This document shows, one piece after another, positions 25,207 through 32,555 of a DNA stretch of 47,476 nt. The stretch spans positions 1 through 47,476 of the forward strand of contig JAAYAL010000051.1 in NCBI GenBank assembly GCA_012719395.1, read 5' to 3'. Numbering within the stretch: the first letter of the stretch is position 1; the number at the start of each line of letters is the position of its first letter. Under the pieces are notes generated by a model, which searched no databases, was not told where the DNA came from, and worked only from the letters and a program-made list of their open reading frames with translations. Both the position numbers and the translations under genes were made by a program. This DNA is from Gaiellales bacterium. GTDB lineage: Bacteria > Actinomycetota > Thermoleophilia > RBG-16-64-13.

Positions 25207-26391
25207 TCAGCCGCGTGTCACCCCACCTCCAGACCACCAATCCAACACCCTCAATGCCCTCAAGGTGTTCCAGCGGCTCGGCCGGCCCACCACGTCCATG
25301 TCGAAGAAGATCCGGCCCCGGTGCGCTGTCCCCAGCTTCCACCTGCCGTCGCTCCCCCTCCGGCTTTCGACCAGCTCCACCGCCTTCTGCGCACGCGGGC
25401 TGGGGTCCGCCCCGGCTGCGGCGAGGTGGTCCAAGACCGTCAGCACATCATAGAACCAATAGGGTGGGAAAGAGAATGACACCCAACCGGCCTTGATGGG
25501 GTTCCCCGCCGCCAGGTAGAGATCGTGCTCCAGCAGGAACCGATGGCCTTTGTGGACCGCCTCCCGCAGAGCGTCCGCCGGTCCACCCGTGAGCACGCCC
25601 CGGCACTGAGCCAGCGCCTCCTGCACGAGCAGGGTGGTCTCGAAGGTGTAGTCACTCGCCGCCGGCGAGTCGTTGGGCAGCCAGTTCCCGCCGTGCTCCT
25701 GCCGCTCGATGAGGTGCCGCGCCATGGCGGGCAGCGCATCGTCCTGCAGGCCGAAGTACGCGCACAGCGAGAGCACCAGCGCAGTGACTCCCAGGTCCGC
25801 CGTCGTAGCCTTCCTCGAGAAGCGTATCTCGTGCCCCTGGTAGAGGCCGGAAACGAGCAACCGCCGGCAGCCATTCACCGCCTGCGGATGACCAGGCGGC
25901 AGCCCCAGCACCTTGAGCAGGTAGAGAGCGTAGGTGGTGGACGTCCACTTGCCGTTGTACAGGCTTCCGCTCCAAAGGCCGTCCGCATCCTGGCGCGCGA
26001 GAACCTGCCGCCCCCACCCCTCGGTCGCCACACATTCCCTCTCCGGGCCGTACCGGTCTGCGTTCCACCGCAGCAGATCGCGCATGACCTGCCAACGGAT
26101 GGCGGGGTCGCCCTCCAGCAACCAATCCATGACTGGGTCGCCCGTCACCTGCCCGCTCACTCCGCCCGCAATCTTGACTCTCGCAGAACCGCCAGACCGC
26201 ACCACCTGCTTCCAATCCGGATACACGCATGGTGCATCGGTACTGAGTGCTACGTGAACGCCCGCGTCAACAAGGCTCCGCTGTGGCCATACGCGTGCTG
26301 ATTCGCTCTCTCCTACGAACCTGTCGACAAGACCAGAAACCACCAACCTGATGCCAGGCAGTCCATTGTGGCCGATATTGTACTCTGCCAT
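25207..26391 (-). CDS. Squalene-cyclase/prenyltransferase-like protein with foreign N-terminal leader
   Basis: From about residue 88 (MDWLLEGDPAIRWQVMRDLL) to the end the protein is an alpha/alpha-toroid of the terpene-cyclase/prenyltransferase repeat class, with QDADGLWSGSLYNGKWTSTT, GLQDDALPAMARHLIERQ, GGNWLPND and SDGRWKLG as QW/PFTB-like repeats. It lacks the DxDD of hopene cyclases, so cyclase activity is not implied. The first ~62 residues in the same open frame are a fragment of an unrelated amidohydrolase (separate entry). The native start is probably near the ATG at 26130, or GTGs at about 26148-26160, without a strong Shine-Dalgarno. Confidence 0.7.
   Translation of the reverse strand: MAEYNIGHNGLPGIRLVVSGLVDRFVGESESARVWPQRSLVDAGVHVALSTDAPCVYPDWKQVVRSGGSARVKIAGGVSGQVTGDPVMDWLLEGDPAIRWQVMRDLLRWNADRYGPERECVATEGWGRQVLARQDADGLWSGSLYNGKWTSTTYALYLLKVLGLPPGHPQAVNGCRRLLVSGLYQGHEIRFSRKATTADLGVTALVLSLCAYFGLQDDALPAMARHLIERQEHGGNWLPNDSPAASDYTFETTLLVQEALAQCRGVLTGGPADALREAVHKGHRFLLEHDLYLAAGNPIKAGWVSFSFPPYWFYDVLTVLDHLAAAGADPSPRAQKAVELVESRRGSDGRWKLGTAHRGRIFFDMDVVGRPSRWNTLRALRVLDWWSGGGVTRG
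26206..26391 (-). pseudogene. Amidohydrolase (YtcJ-like) fragment fused upstream
   Basis: Residues 20-60 of the frame (VDRFVGESESARVW, PQRSLVDAGVHVALSTDAP) match the segment before the metal-site Asp of amidohydrolase-3/YtcJ proteins (R.LLDAGV.VA.GSDAP). Nothing of the barrel upstream or the C-terminus downstream is present. G+C here is visibly lower than in neighbouring genes. It is a remnant joined in frame to the toroid gene. Confidence 0.62.
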
Positions 26392-26756
26392 TCTGCTTGT
26401 GCACTCGTCTGTTACAGACTCCCCACAAATGACTCAGTGTCTCATCTCGTTGCTTCTCTCTGGTCCTATAGCAGTCACATATCCATCAACCAGTTCCACG
26501 ACATCATCGGTGCTGAAGATGTACCGACCGGCAGCAGCCAGATCACCTGCCAGAGCGATGCCCTCCGACAGACCGTATACACCTGTGAGGCGTTCGTCCA
26601 TGTCTGCGCATCAACTACGTTAATGGGTTATTAGCAAGTCATGGCAGTAGTCCTACAGATACACGAACCCGTCCGCCGTGCCGGAGACACGAACCGCAGG
26701 CGAGAGCGGTTGCGGTCTGGCATGCGGTCGCGGCCGCGCCCCCACCCCCGCCCGGC
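26392..26756. other. 365-bp low-GC stretch without a recognised gene
   Basis: This stretch, between the toroid gene and the epimerase, is close to 50% G+C by eye, unlike the flanks. It contains one possible 55-codon frame (separate entry) in phase with the downstream fused frame but separated from it by a TGA. It is probably decayed imported DNA. Confidence 0.5.
26434..26601 (-). CDS. Possible 55-aa ORF, unknown
   Basis: ATG 26601 to TGA 26434 encodes a short acidic peptide containing GLSEGIALAGDLAAAGRYIF and DDVVELVDGYVTAIG. No Shine-Dalgarno of note and no family recognised. It may be a fragment of a larger lost gene. Confidence 0.25.
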   Translation of the reverse strand: MDERLTGVYGLSEGIALAGDLAAAGRYIFSTDDVVELVDGYVTAIGPERSNEMRH

Positions 26757-27728
26757 CTATAGTCGCAGCCCCCGGGCCAGCTCCCGGTTGTCCCGGTACC
26801 AGGCCACCAGACGGCGCACGCCCTGCTCCAACGGCACCTGCGGCCGCCAGCCCAGGAGCTCGCGGGCCTTGTCCACCCGCGCCCAGGTGGCGCGGACGTC
26901 GGCGGCGTCGGCCGGCCGGTGCACCAGGTGGGCGCTCCTCCCCGTCTCCTGCTCCAGCAGCTCCACCACCCGCAGCAGCTCGGCCGGGCGATCGCCGCCC
27001 AGGTTGATGATCTCGTAGCCCAGTGGCTTGAGGCCCAGGACAGTTCCCCGGGCGATATCGTCCACATAGGTGAAATCGCGCGACTGCCGCCCGTCCCCCA
27101 GCACCTCCACCTCCTCCCCCTCCGCGATCCAGCGGCAGAAGCGCAGGGGCGCCATGTCCGGTCGCCCCGCCGGGCCGTAGACGGTGAAGTAGCGGAAGAC
27201 GGTGATGTCCAGGCCGTGCAGGTGGTGGTAGCTGTAGCAGAGGGTCTCGGCCGCCTTCTTGGAGGCGGCGTAGGGCGAGGCCGGGCGATCCGTGTTCTGC
27301 TCCTCGCTGTAGGGCTGGGGGTTGTCGCCCCCGTAGACGCTGGAGCTGGAGGCCAGAACGAACTTGCCCACCCCCTGCCGCCGGCAGAGCTCCAGCAGGT
27401 TGATGGTGCCGGTGACGTTGGTGTCCAGGTAGACCCAGGGATCGATGACGCTGGCCCGCACCCCGGCCCGGGCGGCCAGGTTGATGACGGCGTCGAAGGG
27501 GCCGAGCTGGGCGAAGAGGTGATCGAGGGCGGGACGATCGCAGATGTCCACGCGCGCGAAGCTGAAGCCCTCGCGGGGCAGCAGGCCCTGGAGACGGTGC
27601 TGCTTGAGGCGGGGGTCGTAGGCGTCGTTGAGATTGTCGATGCCCACCACGGCGTGACCCTCCGCCAGGAGGATGTCCGCCACCTTGGAGGCGATGAACC
27701 CGGCCACGCCGGTGAGAAGGATGCGCAT
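26757..27728 (-). CDS. NAD-dependent sugar-nucleotide epimerase (UDP-glucuronate 4-epimerase-like)
   Basis: This extended SDR enzyme of 323 residues has N-terminal TGVAGFIASKVA, DNLNDAYDP after strand 2, NLAARAGVRASV, the catalytic SSSSVYGG and YAASKKAAE (Tyr-x3-Lys), and FRYFTVYGPAGRPDMA, the RPDMA being typical of UDP-glucuronate or UDP-galacturonate 4-epimerases. The third Gly of the dinucleotide motif TGxxGxxG is Ala here. It probably makes UDP-galacturonate for the polysaccharide locus to the right, but related dehydratase/epimerase activities are possible. Its ATG overlaps the TGA of the vapC remnant (TGATG), and the promoter at 28093-28121 probably drives it. Confidence 0.88.
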   Translation of the reverse strand: MRILLTGVAGFIASKVADILLAEGHAVVGIDNLNDAYDPRLKQHRLQGLLPREGFSFARVDICDRPALDHLFAQLGPFDAVINLAARAGVRASVIDPWVYLDTNVTGTINLLELCRRQGVGKFVLASSSSVYGGDNPQPYSEEQNTDRPASPYAASKKAAETLCYSYHHLHGLDITVFRYFTVYGPAGRPDMAPLRFCRWIAEGEEVEVLGDGRQSRDFTYVDDIARGTVLGLKPLGYEIINLGGDRPAELLRVVELLEQETGRSAHLVHRPADAADVRATWARVDKARELLGWRPQVPLEQGVRRLVAWYRDNRELARGLRL

Positions 27729-27985
27729 CAGTGGGCCTCCGCGTACGCACAGTTGAGTTCGGCCACGGCGTCGTGCAGCCGCCGGTCAAGGGTCCACAAG
27801 GCGGCGCCGCTCACGAGAGCGGAAGCCAGAAGATGCGCGTCGACGAAGCCCAAGCCCTTCCCCATCAGACACCGAGCAGCGATGAAGGCCGGCACCTCTT
27901 CGTGCTGCACCACCTCCGCGCAAGGCAGATCCTGCAGCGCTGACATGATAGCCGTCCCGTTCTTCAGGCCGCCACACTGACCAGC
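27728..27985 (-). pseudogene. VapC-type PIN toxin, C-terminal remnant
   Basis: The frame reads GGLKNGTAIMSALQDLP then GLGFVDAHLLASALVSGAAL and WTLDRRLHDAVAELN, which is the C-terminal half of a VapC PIN-domain RNase. The first catalytic Asp and the Glu of the N-terminal half are missing, so it cannot be an active nuclease. It begins directly where the VapB remnant ends, in another frame, as expected from one deletion spanning the vapB 3' end and vapC 5' end. Translation could restart at ATG 27946 (72 residues), and its stop is coupled to the epimerase start. Confidence 0.75.
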
Positions 27986-28062
27986 GTGGCCTTGGCGGCC
28001 GTCCCGGTCAGCGCCGCGGCCCGCTGCAGAGACTCGCCGTCTACGTTCAGTGTGGCCCTCAT
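27964..28062 (-). pseudogene. VapB-type antitoxin, N-terminal remnant (32 aa)
   Basis: ATG 28062, with GGGGGTG upstream, encodes MRATLNVDGESLQRAAALTG then TAAKATLVS, the ribbon-helix-helix start of VapB antitoxins of the type paired with PIN toxins. The C-terminal toxin-binding half (usually about 40 more residues) is lost, and four non-native residues precede the stop. Confidence 0.72.
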
Positions 28063-28092
28063 GGCACCCCCTTGCACCACCTCATGCACGTG

Positions 28093-28121
28093 AGTGTGCC
28101 TGTCCAGTACATATCCATCAA
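28093..28121 (-). promoter_or_regulatory. Promoter upstream of the vapBC remnant and epimerase
   Basis: On the minus strand TTGATG (28121-28116), a 17-bp spacer and CACACT (28098-28093) match the form seen at the tetR and FPFTG-protein promoters. The start would be near 28086, 24 nt before the VapB ATG. Confidence 0.55.
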
Positions 28122-28235
28122 GTCTTTGCTCCCCGCAACTCAGGTGGAACATGGTCAAACGATCATTCGCGACATAGGGCGGAACGTGCCGGCGAAAGCG
28201 AAGCCGCGCTTCAATGCCCTGGCCAGCCACATCCT

Positions 28236-28373
28236 TCACCACGTCTCCACCATGCGCCTGGGTCGTGGCTTCCCAGTCACCGTCAGCGTGGCTCGTGTCC
28301 GCGACCGCGGCTTCGGGCTTACCAGAATCCGCACATCCCGATCGAGCGCGTTGAGGAAACGAATGAGATCCAC
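28236..28373 (-). pseudogene. HTH (HigA/XRE-type) antitoxin, C-terminal remnant
   Basis: The 45-codon frame begins VDLIRFLNALDRDVRILVSP and continues KPRSRTRATLTVT, matching the C-terminal end of HTH antitoxins that reads (V)DRL.RFL.ALG.DVEI.V...PRSR. An in-frame stop lies just upstream and the DNA-binding part is not recognisable. Remnant only. Confidence 0.55.
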
Positions 28374-28995
28374 GGGCTATCCTGCCGCCTTGTGCCCGAG
28401 GTGCGACGTGATCGCTGTGGCTGTCATATCCCGCCGATCGGGAGTGCGTCAGAAGGCTTCGTCCGTGGTTCGAAAAGAGGAGTCTGACGGCTCAACTCCA
28501 AGAGCTTCGGCGAGGCCCGGCAACCGGTCAGCTGATGGATCGAGTACCAGAAGGAGGAGCGGTCCCGTCAAAGCCTCGGTTGCCCGAGTCCGCAGCGGCA
28601 TCGCGAACGCAACAAGTGCATTTGGTGGCTTGTTTTGGGGGCACTCCAGAGCCGGGTCTCACCGCCACGGAGCGTGAGCGCCTCAGAGAGCTGGAAAAGA
28701 AAACCGCAAGCTTCGGCGCGCCAACAAAGTCCTTTCCGGCGACAGCCGTTACGTCCTTCCCACTCAGCCCTGCCTCGTCCTTCCCGCTCAGCCCTTCCTC
28801 GAGGTCCACAGCAGTCACCCGGCGTGCGCCGATCGTCTATCATGGCATGCGATGTGCCGTCCCCCGCAACCACCGAGTGCCAACGATGCAGGCGCCGCGC
28901 CAAGAGCGGGTCAGCGCGTTCCGGAACGTGAAGCTCGGCGGGGCGAGGGCTCCACATCCCTGGCGGGCGATACACGATCAGGAGGGCTCCAGACG
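28374..28995. other. 622-bp gene graveyard between remnants
   Basis: No intact gene is seen on either strand. It contains an IS3 OrfA scrap (28640-28740, separate entry) and an imperfect 24-bp tandem duplication near 28750-28800 (CGTCCTTCCC(A/G)CTCAGCCCT units). The rest is unassigned and likely decayed. Confidence 0.55.
28640..28740 (+). mobile_element. IS3-family transposase OrfA remnant, frameshifted
   Basis: The frame PGLTATERERLRELEK (from 28652) breaks after ELEK and continues in the next frame as ENRKLRRANKVLS. Together they rebuild the IS3/IS911 OrfA hallmark GLT..ERERLRELE.ENR.LRRAN.IL. Only about 30 codons are left; there is no OrfB and no recognisable terminal repeat. Confidence 0.68.
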
Positions 28996-29460
28996 TTGAT
29001 CACCAGACGCACGAAGAAACGGTTGCCGGCCATGGCTGTGGATGCCGGCATCGTGGTGCGCCTGACCGCCAACTGGCTGGCCAGCGTCTACGCTTTCGTC
29101 AACCGGCGCATCGGTCTCAAGCAGCCCAGCCACCTGCTGGAAGCCACGGCAGGCGCCACGGCGCTGCTGCTCGTCTCCTGCCTGTCGCCCGGTGTCGGGC
29201 ACCTCCTGCTTCCAACCGGCATCGCCACCGGCGGTCTCATCGCCTTGTGCGCCGTGGCTGGCTTCCGCTTCTACAGCCGCATCTTCCAGGAACGCGGCCT
29301 GCGCAACGTCACGGCCGAGCGGCGCCTCCTGTTGGTGGGTGTCGGCGCTGCGGGCAGCGTGGAACAAGTGATGGCGCCCTTCGACAAGCGAAGCGTGGGT
29401 AGTCTTTCGGGCCATTGCCCTGCACCCCCCTCGACCGGCAGCCCGATCTGCACCGCATGA
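28996..29460 (+). pseudogene. CapD-like polysaccharide epimerase/transferase, N-terminal fragment
   Basis: The 154-codon open frame, TTG start with AGGAGGG 10 nt upstream, has membrane-spanning stretches (GATALLLVSCLSPGVGHLLL, IATGGLIALCAVAGFRFYSR) followed by RRLLLVGVGAAGS. This is the layout of the N-terminal membrane region and CoA-binding-like Rossmann start of CapD/WbpM-type proteins, normally about 600 residues. After PFDKRS the sequence becomes a short unrelated Ser/Pro-rich tail. The stop overlaps the next ATG as ATGA. It is probably a truncated gene still transcribed and coupled to the ligase gene. Confidence 0.65.
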
Positions 29461-31838
29461 GTCTCGAGCCGGAAAACAGCGTCAGCGAGTCGCGGTCTCA
29501 CCGGCCGACGCAGCCGCCGGAGTGCCCGCAGGCGCGGCAGGAACCGCAGGCTCCGCCCGGGGCCGGCACCGCCACCGGCTTCAGCCGCTGGGCCCTCCCG
29601 CTCTTCCTGGTGGTGGCAGTATGGGTGTGGCTGATCTTCTCCTCCGGCGGGTACGCGCAGAGCCACTGGCTGCTGCAGGGGATCGTGCTGGCAACAACGG
29701 CATTGGTCCTCTTTGCCGTGGGCGCATTCCCGCGCCTTCCTTCGCGCGCTTCGCTGGTGGTGCTGGCCCTCTTCGCCGCCTACTTCGTGTGGGTGGCGAT
29801 ATCGACCTCTTGGGCCTCCTCCGTCAACGCCGCGTGGGATGAAGCAGGAAGAACCGCCGTCTATCTCGTGGTGCTTGCCCTCGCTCTCACCATGCTCGGC
29901 GATCGACGGGCGCACGTGTGGCTGCGCTACGCGCTGGCAGCGGGCACGCTGGCACTGGTGATCATGGTGGTATGGCGGTTCGGCACGAGCACAGATCTGG
30001 ACTCGTTCTTCTGGGTCAAGCGCTTCGTCTACCCCGTCGGCTACCCCAACAACAACGCCGCGCTCTTCCTGATCCTTTTTTGGCCGCTGCTGTGGATGGC
30101 GGCCGACCCTCGCGAGCACTGGTTCGTGCGGGGACCGGTACTGGGACTGTGTGCCGCGGTGCTGATGCTGGCCATACCCACGCAATCGCGAGGCGGTCTC
30201 TGGGTCTTCGCCCTGACCGTCCCCCTCATGCTCCTCTTCTCCACGGCACGGCTGCGCACGCTGGTACACCTGGCGCTGCCCGTGGGAGTCACGGCCGCCG
30301 CCTTCCCCGCCCTCAACTCGTACTGGAACAGTGGCGCATCCCAGGTGGGATCGCAACCGTTGGTACGTTGGGTGCTGCTGGGTGTGGCCATTGCCGCGGG
30401 CGGAGGCGTGGTGATGGCCCTGATCGACCGGCGGCTGCGCCTCGGACCACGGCTGCGCCTGGTGCTGGGCACCGCGGCCCTGGTGGCGGTGGTGGTGCTG
30501 GCCTTCGTCGGGCTGGCGGCCTTCGAGCGCACCATGGGCTCACCCCGCGCGTGGCTCACCACCCAGTGGCAGAACCTATCCACCGATACGCCCACCTCCA
30601 GCGACACCACGGCAGCACCCTCCACCCGCTACCTTGCGCTCAGCACCAGCGGGCGCTGGACCATCTGGCGCGTGGGCTGGAACGACTTTCGCGCCCATCC
30701 GCTGACCGGCATCGGCGCGGGCAGCTTCCCCTACAGTTGGGCGCAGCACCGCACCTGGGAAGCCTACACGCAAACCGTGCACTCCATCGTCCTCCAGACC
30801 TTGGGCGACACCGGTATCGTGGGAGCAGTGCTCTTTTTCGGTGCCCTGCTGGTGGGTGCCGGCTTGGCACTGTGGCGATGCCTGCAGAGCGGGTGGCGCA
30901 ACCTGCGCCGCTTCGGAACACACCTTACACGCCGCGGACCGCCGCAGGAGCGCGGAGCCGCGACGCCGGACTACTCTTCCGCCTGGACCATGGCCCTGTT
31001 GGTCGCGCTCCTCTACTGGCTGGGCCACAGCACGATCGACTGGCTCTGGCACATGCCGGCGGTCACCATCCCCATGCTGCTCTTCCTGGCATTGGCCATG
31101 ACCGGGGCTCAGCACCAGACACCACGCCGGCCCCAGACTCCATCCCCGGCCCAGGTCACGCCTCCCCCGCGCCGCGCCGCTGAACGCACCTTTCGCTGGG
31201 CCGGTGCGGCCGTCTCGGTCCTGATCGTGGTGGGGCTTCTCCTCCCCTATCTGGCCGGGCGGTACCAGGACGCCGCGTTGGCCAACACCACTCACGACCC
31301 CCTTGTTTCCGTAGCGCAGACCCGAGTGGCCGCCCTGCTCAACCCGGTCAGCCCGGACCCCTTCACGGTGCAGTCGCGCACCTACCGCGCCGCCGCCGTG
31401 GCCGCGGCCACGGCACCGACCGGGGAGGGCAAGACCGCGGAGGCCACGGCCACGCCCGCAGAGTCAGAGGCGACCGGTGCGAAACTCGACAACCTGGCCC
31501 TGGCGTTGTGGGCTGCCGATGGGGCCTGCCGGCGCGAACCGCAAGGTTGGGTGGTCCACTACCAAGCCGCCCAAGCGGCGCTGGAACTGGCCACGGCCCA
31601 GCGCGACGGACCCGGGACCATCTCCGCGGATGAGGCGATTGACCCCTCCTCTCTGGCCGTGGATGCCGAGACCACGGCGGCCGCCGGCCTCTATCAAGCC
31701 ATGACCGTAGCCGAATTGCGAAGCGTGGCGGAGGGCTATGCACTGAGGGCTCAGGAGCTCAATCCTTTAGAAAGACGAATCGCTCTCCTTCTGGAGGAGA
31801 TCGCTGCTCCGACTCAAAACGCCGACACAGGTAACTGA
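29457..31838 (+). CDS. O-antigen ligase/polymerase-family membrane protein (large)
   Basis: The 793-residue protein has a Pro/Gln-rich cytosolic N-terminus (1-40), about 11-12 membrane segments, and the Wzy_C region: a long extracytoplasmic loop with RWTIWRVGWNDFRAHPLTGI and GAGSFPYSWAQHRT, then QTVHSIVLQTLGDTGIVGAV. After the last segment (about residue 590) comes a roughly 180-residue helical, Ala-rich domain in the extracytoplasmic space. It joins or polymerises lipid-linked glycan units. There is no clear Shine-Dalgarno; the start overlaps the CapD-fragment stop (ATGA). A second member of the family lies at 45594-47066. Confidence 0.87.
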   Translation: MSLEPENSVSESRSHRPTQPPECPQARQEPQAPPGAGTATGFSRWALPLFLVVAVWVWLIFSSGGYAQSHWLLQGIVLATTALVLFAVGAFPRLPSRASLVVLALFAAYFVWVAISTSWASSVNAAWDEAGRTAVYLVVLALALTMLGDRRAHVWLRYALAAGTLALVIMVVWRFGTSTDLDSFFWVKRFVYPVGYPNNNAALFLILFWPLLWMAADPREHWFVRGPVLGLCAAVLMLAIPTQSRGGLWVFALTVPLMLLFSTARLRTLVHLALPVGVTAAAFPALNSYWNSGASQVGSQPLVRWVLLGVAIAAGGGVVMALIDRRLRLGPRLRLVLGTAALVAVVVLAFVGLAAFERTMGSPRAWLTTQWQNLSTDTPTSSDTTAAPSTRYLALSTSGRWTIWRVGWNDFRAHPLTGIGAGSFPYSWAQHRTWEAYTQTVHSIVLQTLGDTGIVGAVLFFGALLVGAGLALWRCLQSGWRNLRRFGTHLTRRGPPQERGAATPDYSSAWTMALLVALLYWLGHSTIDWLWHMPAVTIPMLLFLALAMTGAQHQTPRRPQTPSPAQVTPPPRRAAERTFRWAGAAVSVLIVVGLLLPYLAGRYQDAALANTTHDPLVSVAQTRVAALLNPVSPDPFTVQSRTYRAAAVAAATAPTGEGKTAEATATPAESEATGAKLDNLALALWAADGACRREPQGWVVHYQAAQAALELATAQRDGPGTISADEAIDPSSLAVDAETTAAAGLYQAMTVAELRSVAEGYALRAQELNPLERRIALLLEEIAAPTQNADTGN

Positions 31839-31852
31839 AGCGAAGAAAGTGT

Positions 31853-31881
31853 TTGAAAAAGCGCGGTCTTCCGCATACACT
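31853..31881 (+). promoter_or_regulatory. Promoter of the FPFTG small-protein gene
   Basis: TTGAAA (31853-31858), exactly 17 bp, then TACACT (31876-31881), the same -10 as the tetR promoter. The predicted start near 31888 leaves a leader of about 53 nt with AGGTGA ahead of the ATG at 31941. Confidence 0.72.
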
Positions 31882-31940
31882 AGAGTGCAGGTGTACCAAT
31901 CGTGAGCGCGGACACAACCAGGGGCCGACTAGGTGATCAC

Positions 31941-32333
31941 ATGAAAAGGGCACTAATCGTACTTCTCACAGGCTTGGTACTGCTCTTGGCCGTAAGTGGC
32001 ACGGTCTTGGCGGCGGGTGGCACCAGCCCAGACGACATCTACAACGACTGGAAAACCAACCCCGGGACCCTCAAGGGTACCTACACGGATGATCAGCTAC
32101 GGGCGGTACTCAACGACCCCACGCTGCTTCAGTACGGTGACCCCAGTGTTCTTGACCCACTAGTGGACTACATCAAGAACCTTCTGTCCCCTGGGCAGCC
32201 CGGGGAACCTGGCCGCTCCACCTTCCCCTTCACCGGGGCGCAGATGGCCCTGGTGGCCGGGGGCGCGGTCGCACTCATCGGGTTGGGGCTGGTGTTAAGG
32301 CGGTCCAGCAAACCCAGGAAGGCGGACGGGTAG
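31941..32333 (+). CDS. Small secreted protein with C-terminal FPFTG sorting-like signal
   Basis: The 130-residue protein has a clear signal peptide (MKRALIVLLTGLVLLLAVSG, cleavage after VLAAG), a short mature region of about 60 residues rich in Asp/Asn/Pro with DDIYNDWKTNPGTLKG, and a C-terminal tripartite tail: FPFTG, hydrophobic helix AQMALVAGGAVALIGLGLVL, basic end RRSSKPRK. This is the layout of LPXTG-type sortase substrates, with Phe for Leu at position 1; without a sortase it would be a bitopic membrane protein. It has its own promoter and terminator and lies between the ligase and the Wzz-kinase gene. Function unknown. Confidence 0.82.
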   Translation: MKRALIVLLTGLVLLLAVSGTVLAAGGTSPDDIYNDWKTNPGTLKGTYTDDQLRAVLNDPTLLQYGDPSVLDPLVDYIKNLLSPGQPGEPGRSTFPFTGAQMALVAGGAVALIGLGLVLRRSSKPRKADG

Positions 32334-32365
32334 GCGTCAGCCGGTCCACCGCATGGACGAACGCG

Positions 32366-32404
32366 AAAGAAGCCCGGGCCGGAAGCCCGGGCTTCTTTGT
32401 TTTG
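32366..32404 (+). terminator. Strong intrinsic terminator after the FPFTG gene
   Basis: A perfect 14-bp stem (arms 32366-32379 and 32385-32398), 5-nt loop, and a short T-rich tail (GTTTT) on the plus strand. It ends the ligase/FPFTG transcript before the Wzz-kinase gene. Confidence 0.88.
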
Positions 32405-32555
32405 GCGCGGCCTCGCGAGGACAACATCCAGGGACTCCAGAAGACCCCATTCTTGGCCGATACGATGAGACAGAGGGTGCCCCCGCACGAAAGCACATTG
32501 GGCACGTGATATTTTGTCCCGAGGTGGGATGACCGCAGAGAGATGACGGAAAGAT

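Noticed and set aside
25207-26130. Assigning hopene/squalene cyclase activity
   Set aside because: The DxDD protonation motif is absent, and only the general toroid repeats are seen.
28465-28480. GGTTCGAA-like sequence considered as a tRNA T-loop
   Set aside because: No acceptor, D-arm or anticodon stem can be formed around it, and no tRNA was found elsewhere in the window.
28072-28677. A 201-codon plus-strand frame over the graveyard region
   Set aside because: It is Arg/Ser-rich with no homology features, and it runs antisense to the TA remnants and out of frame with the IS3 scrap.
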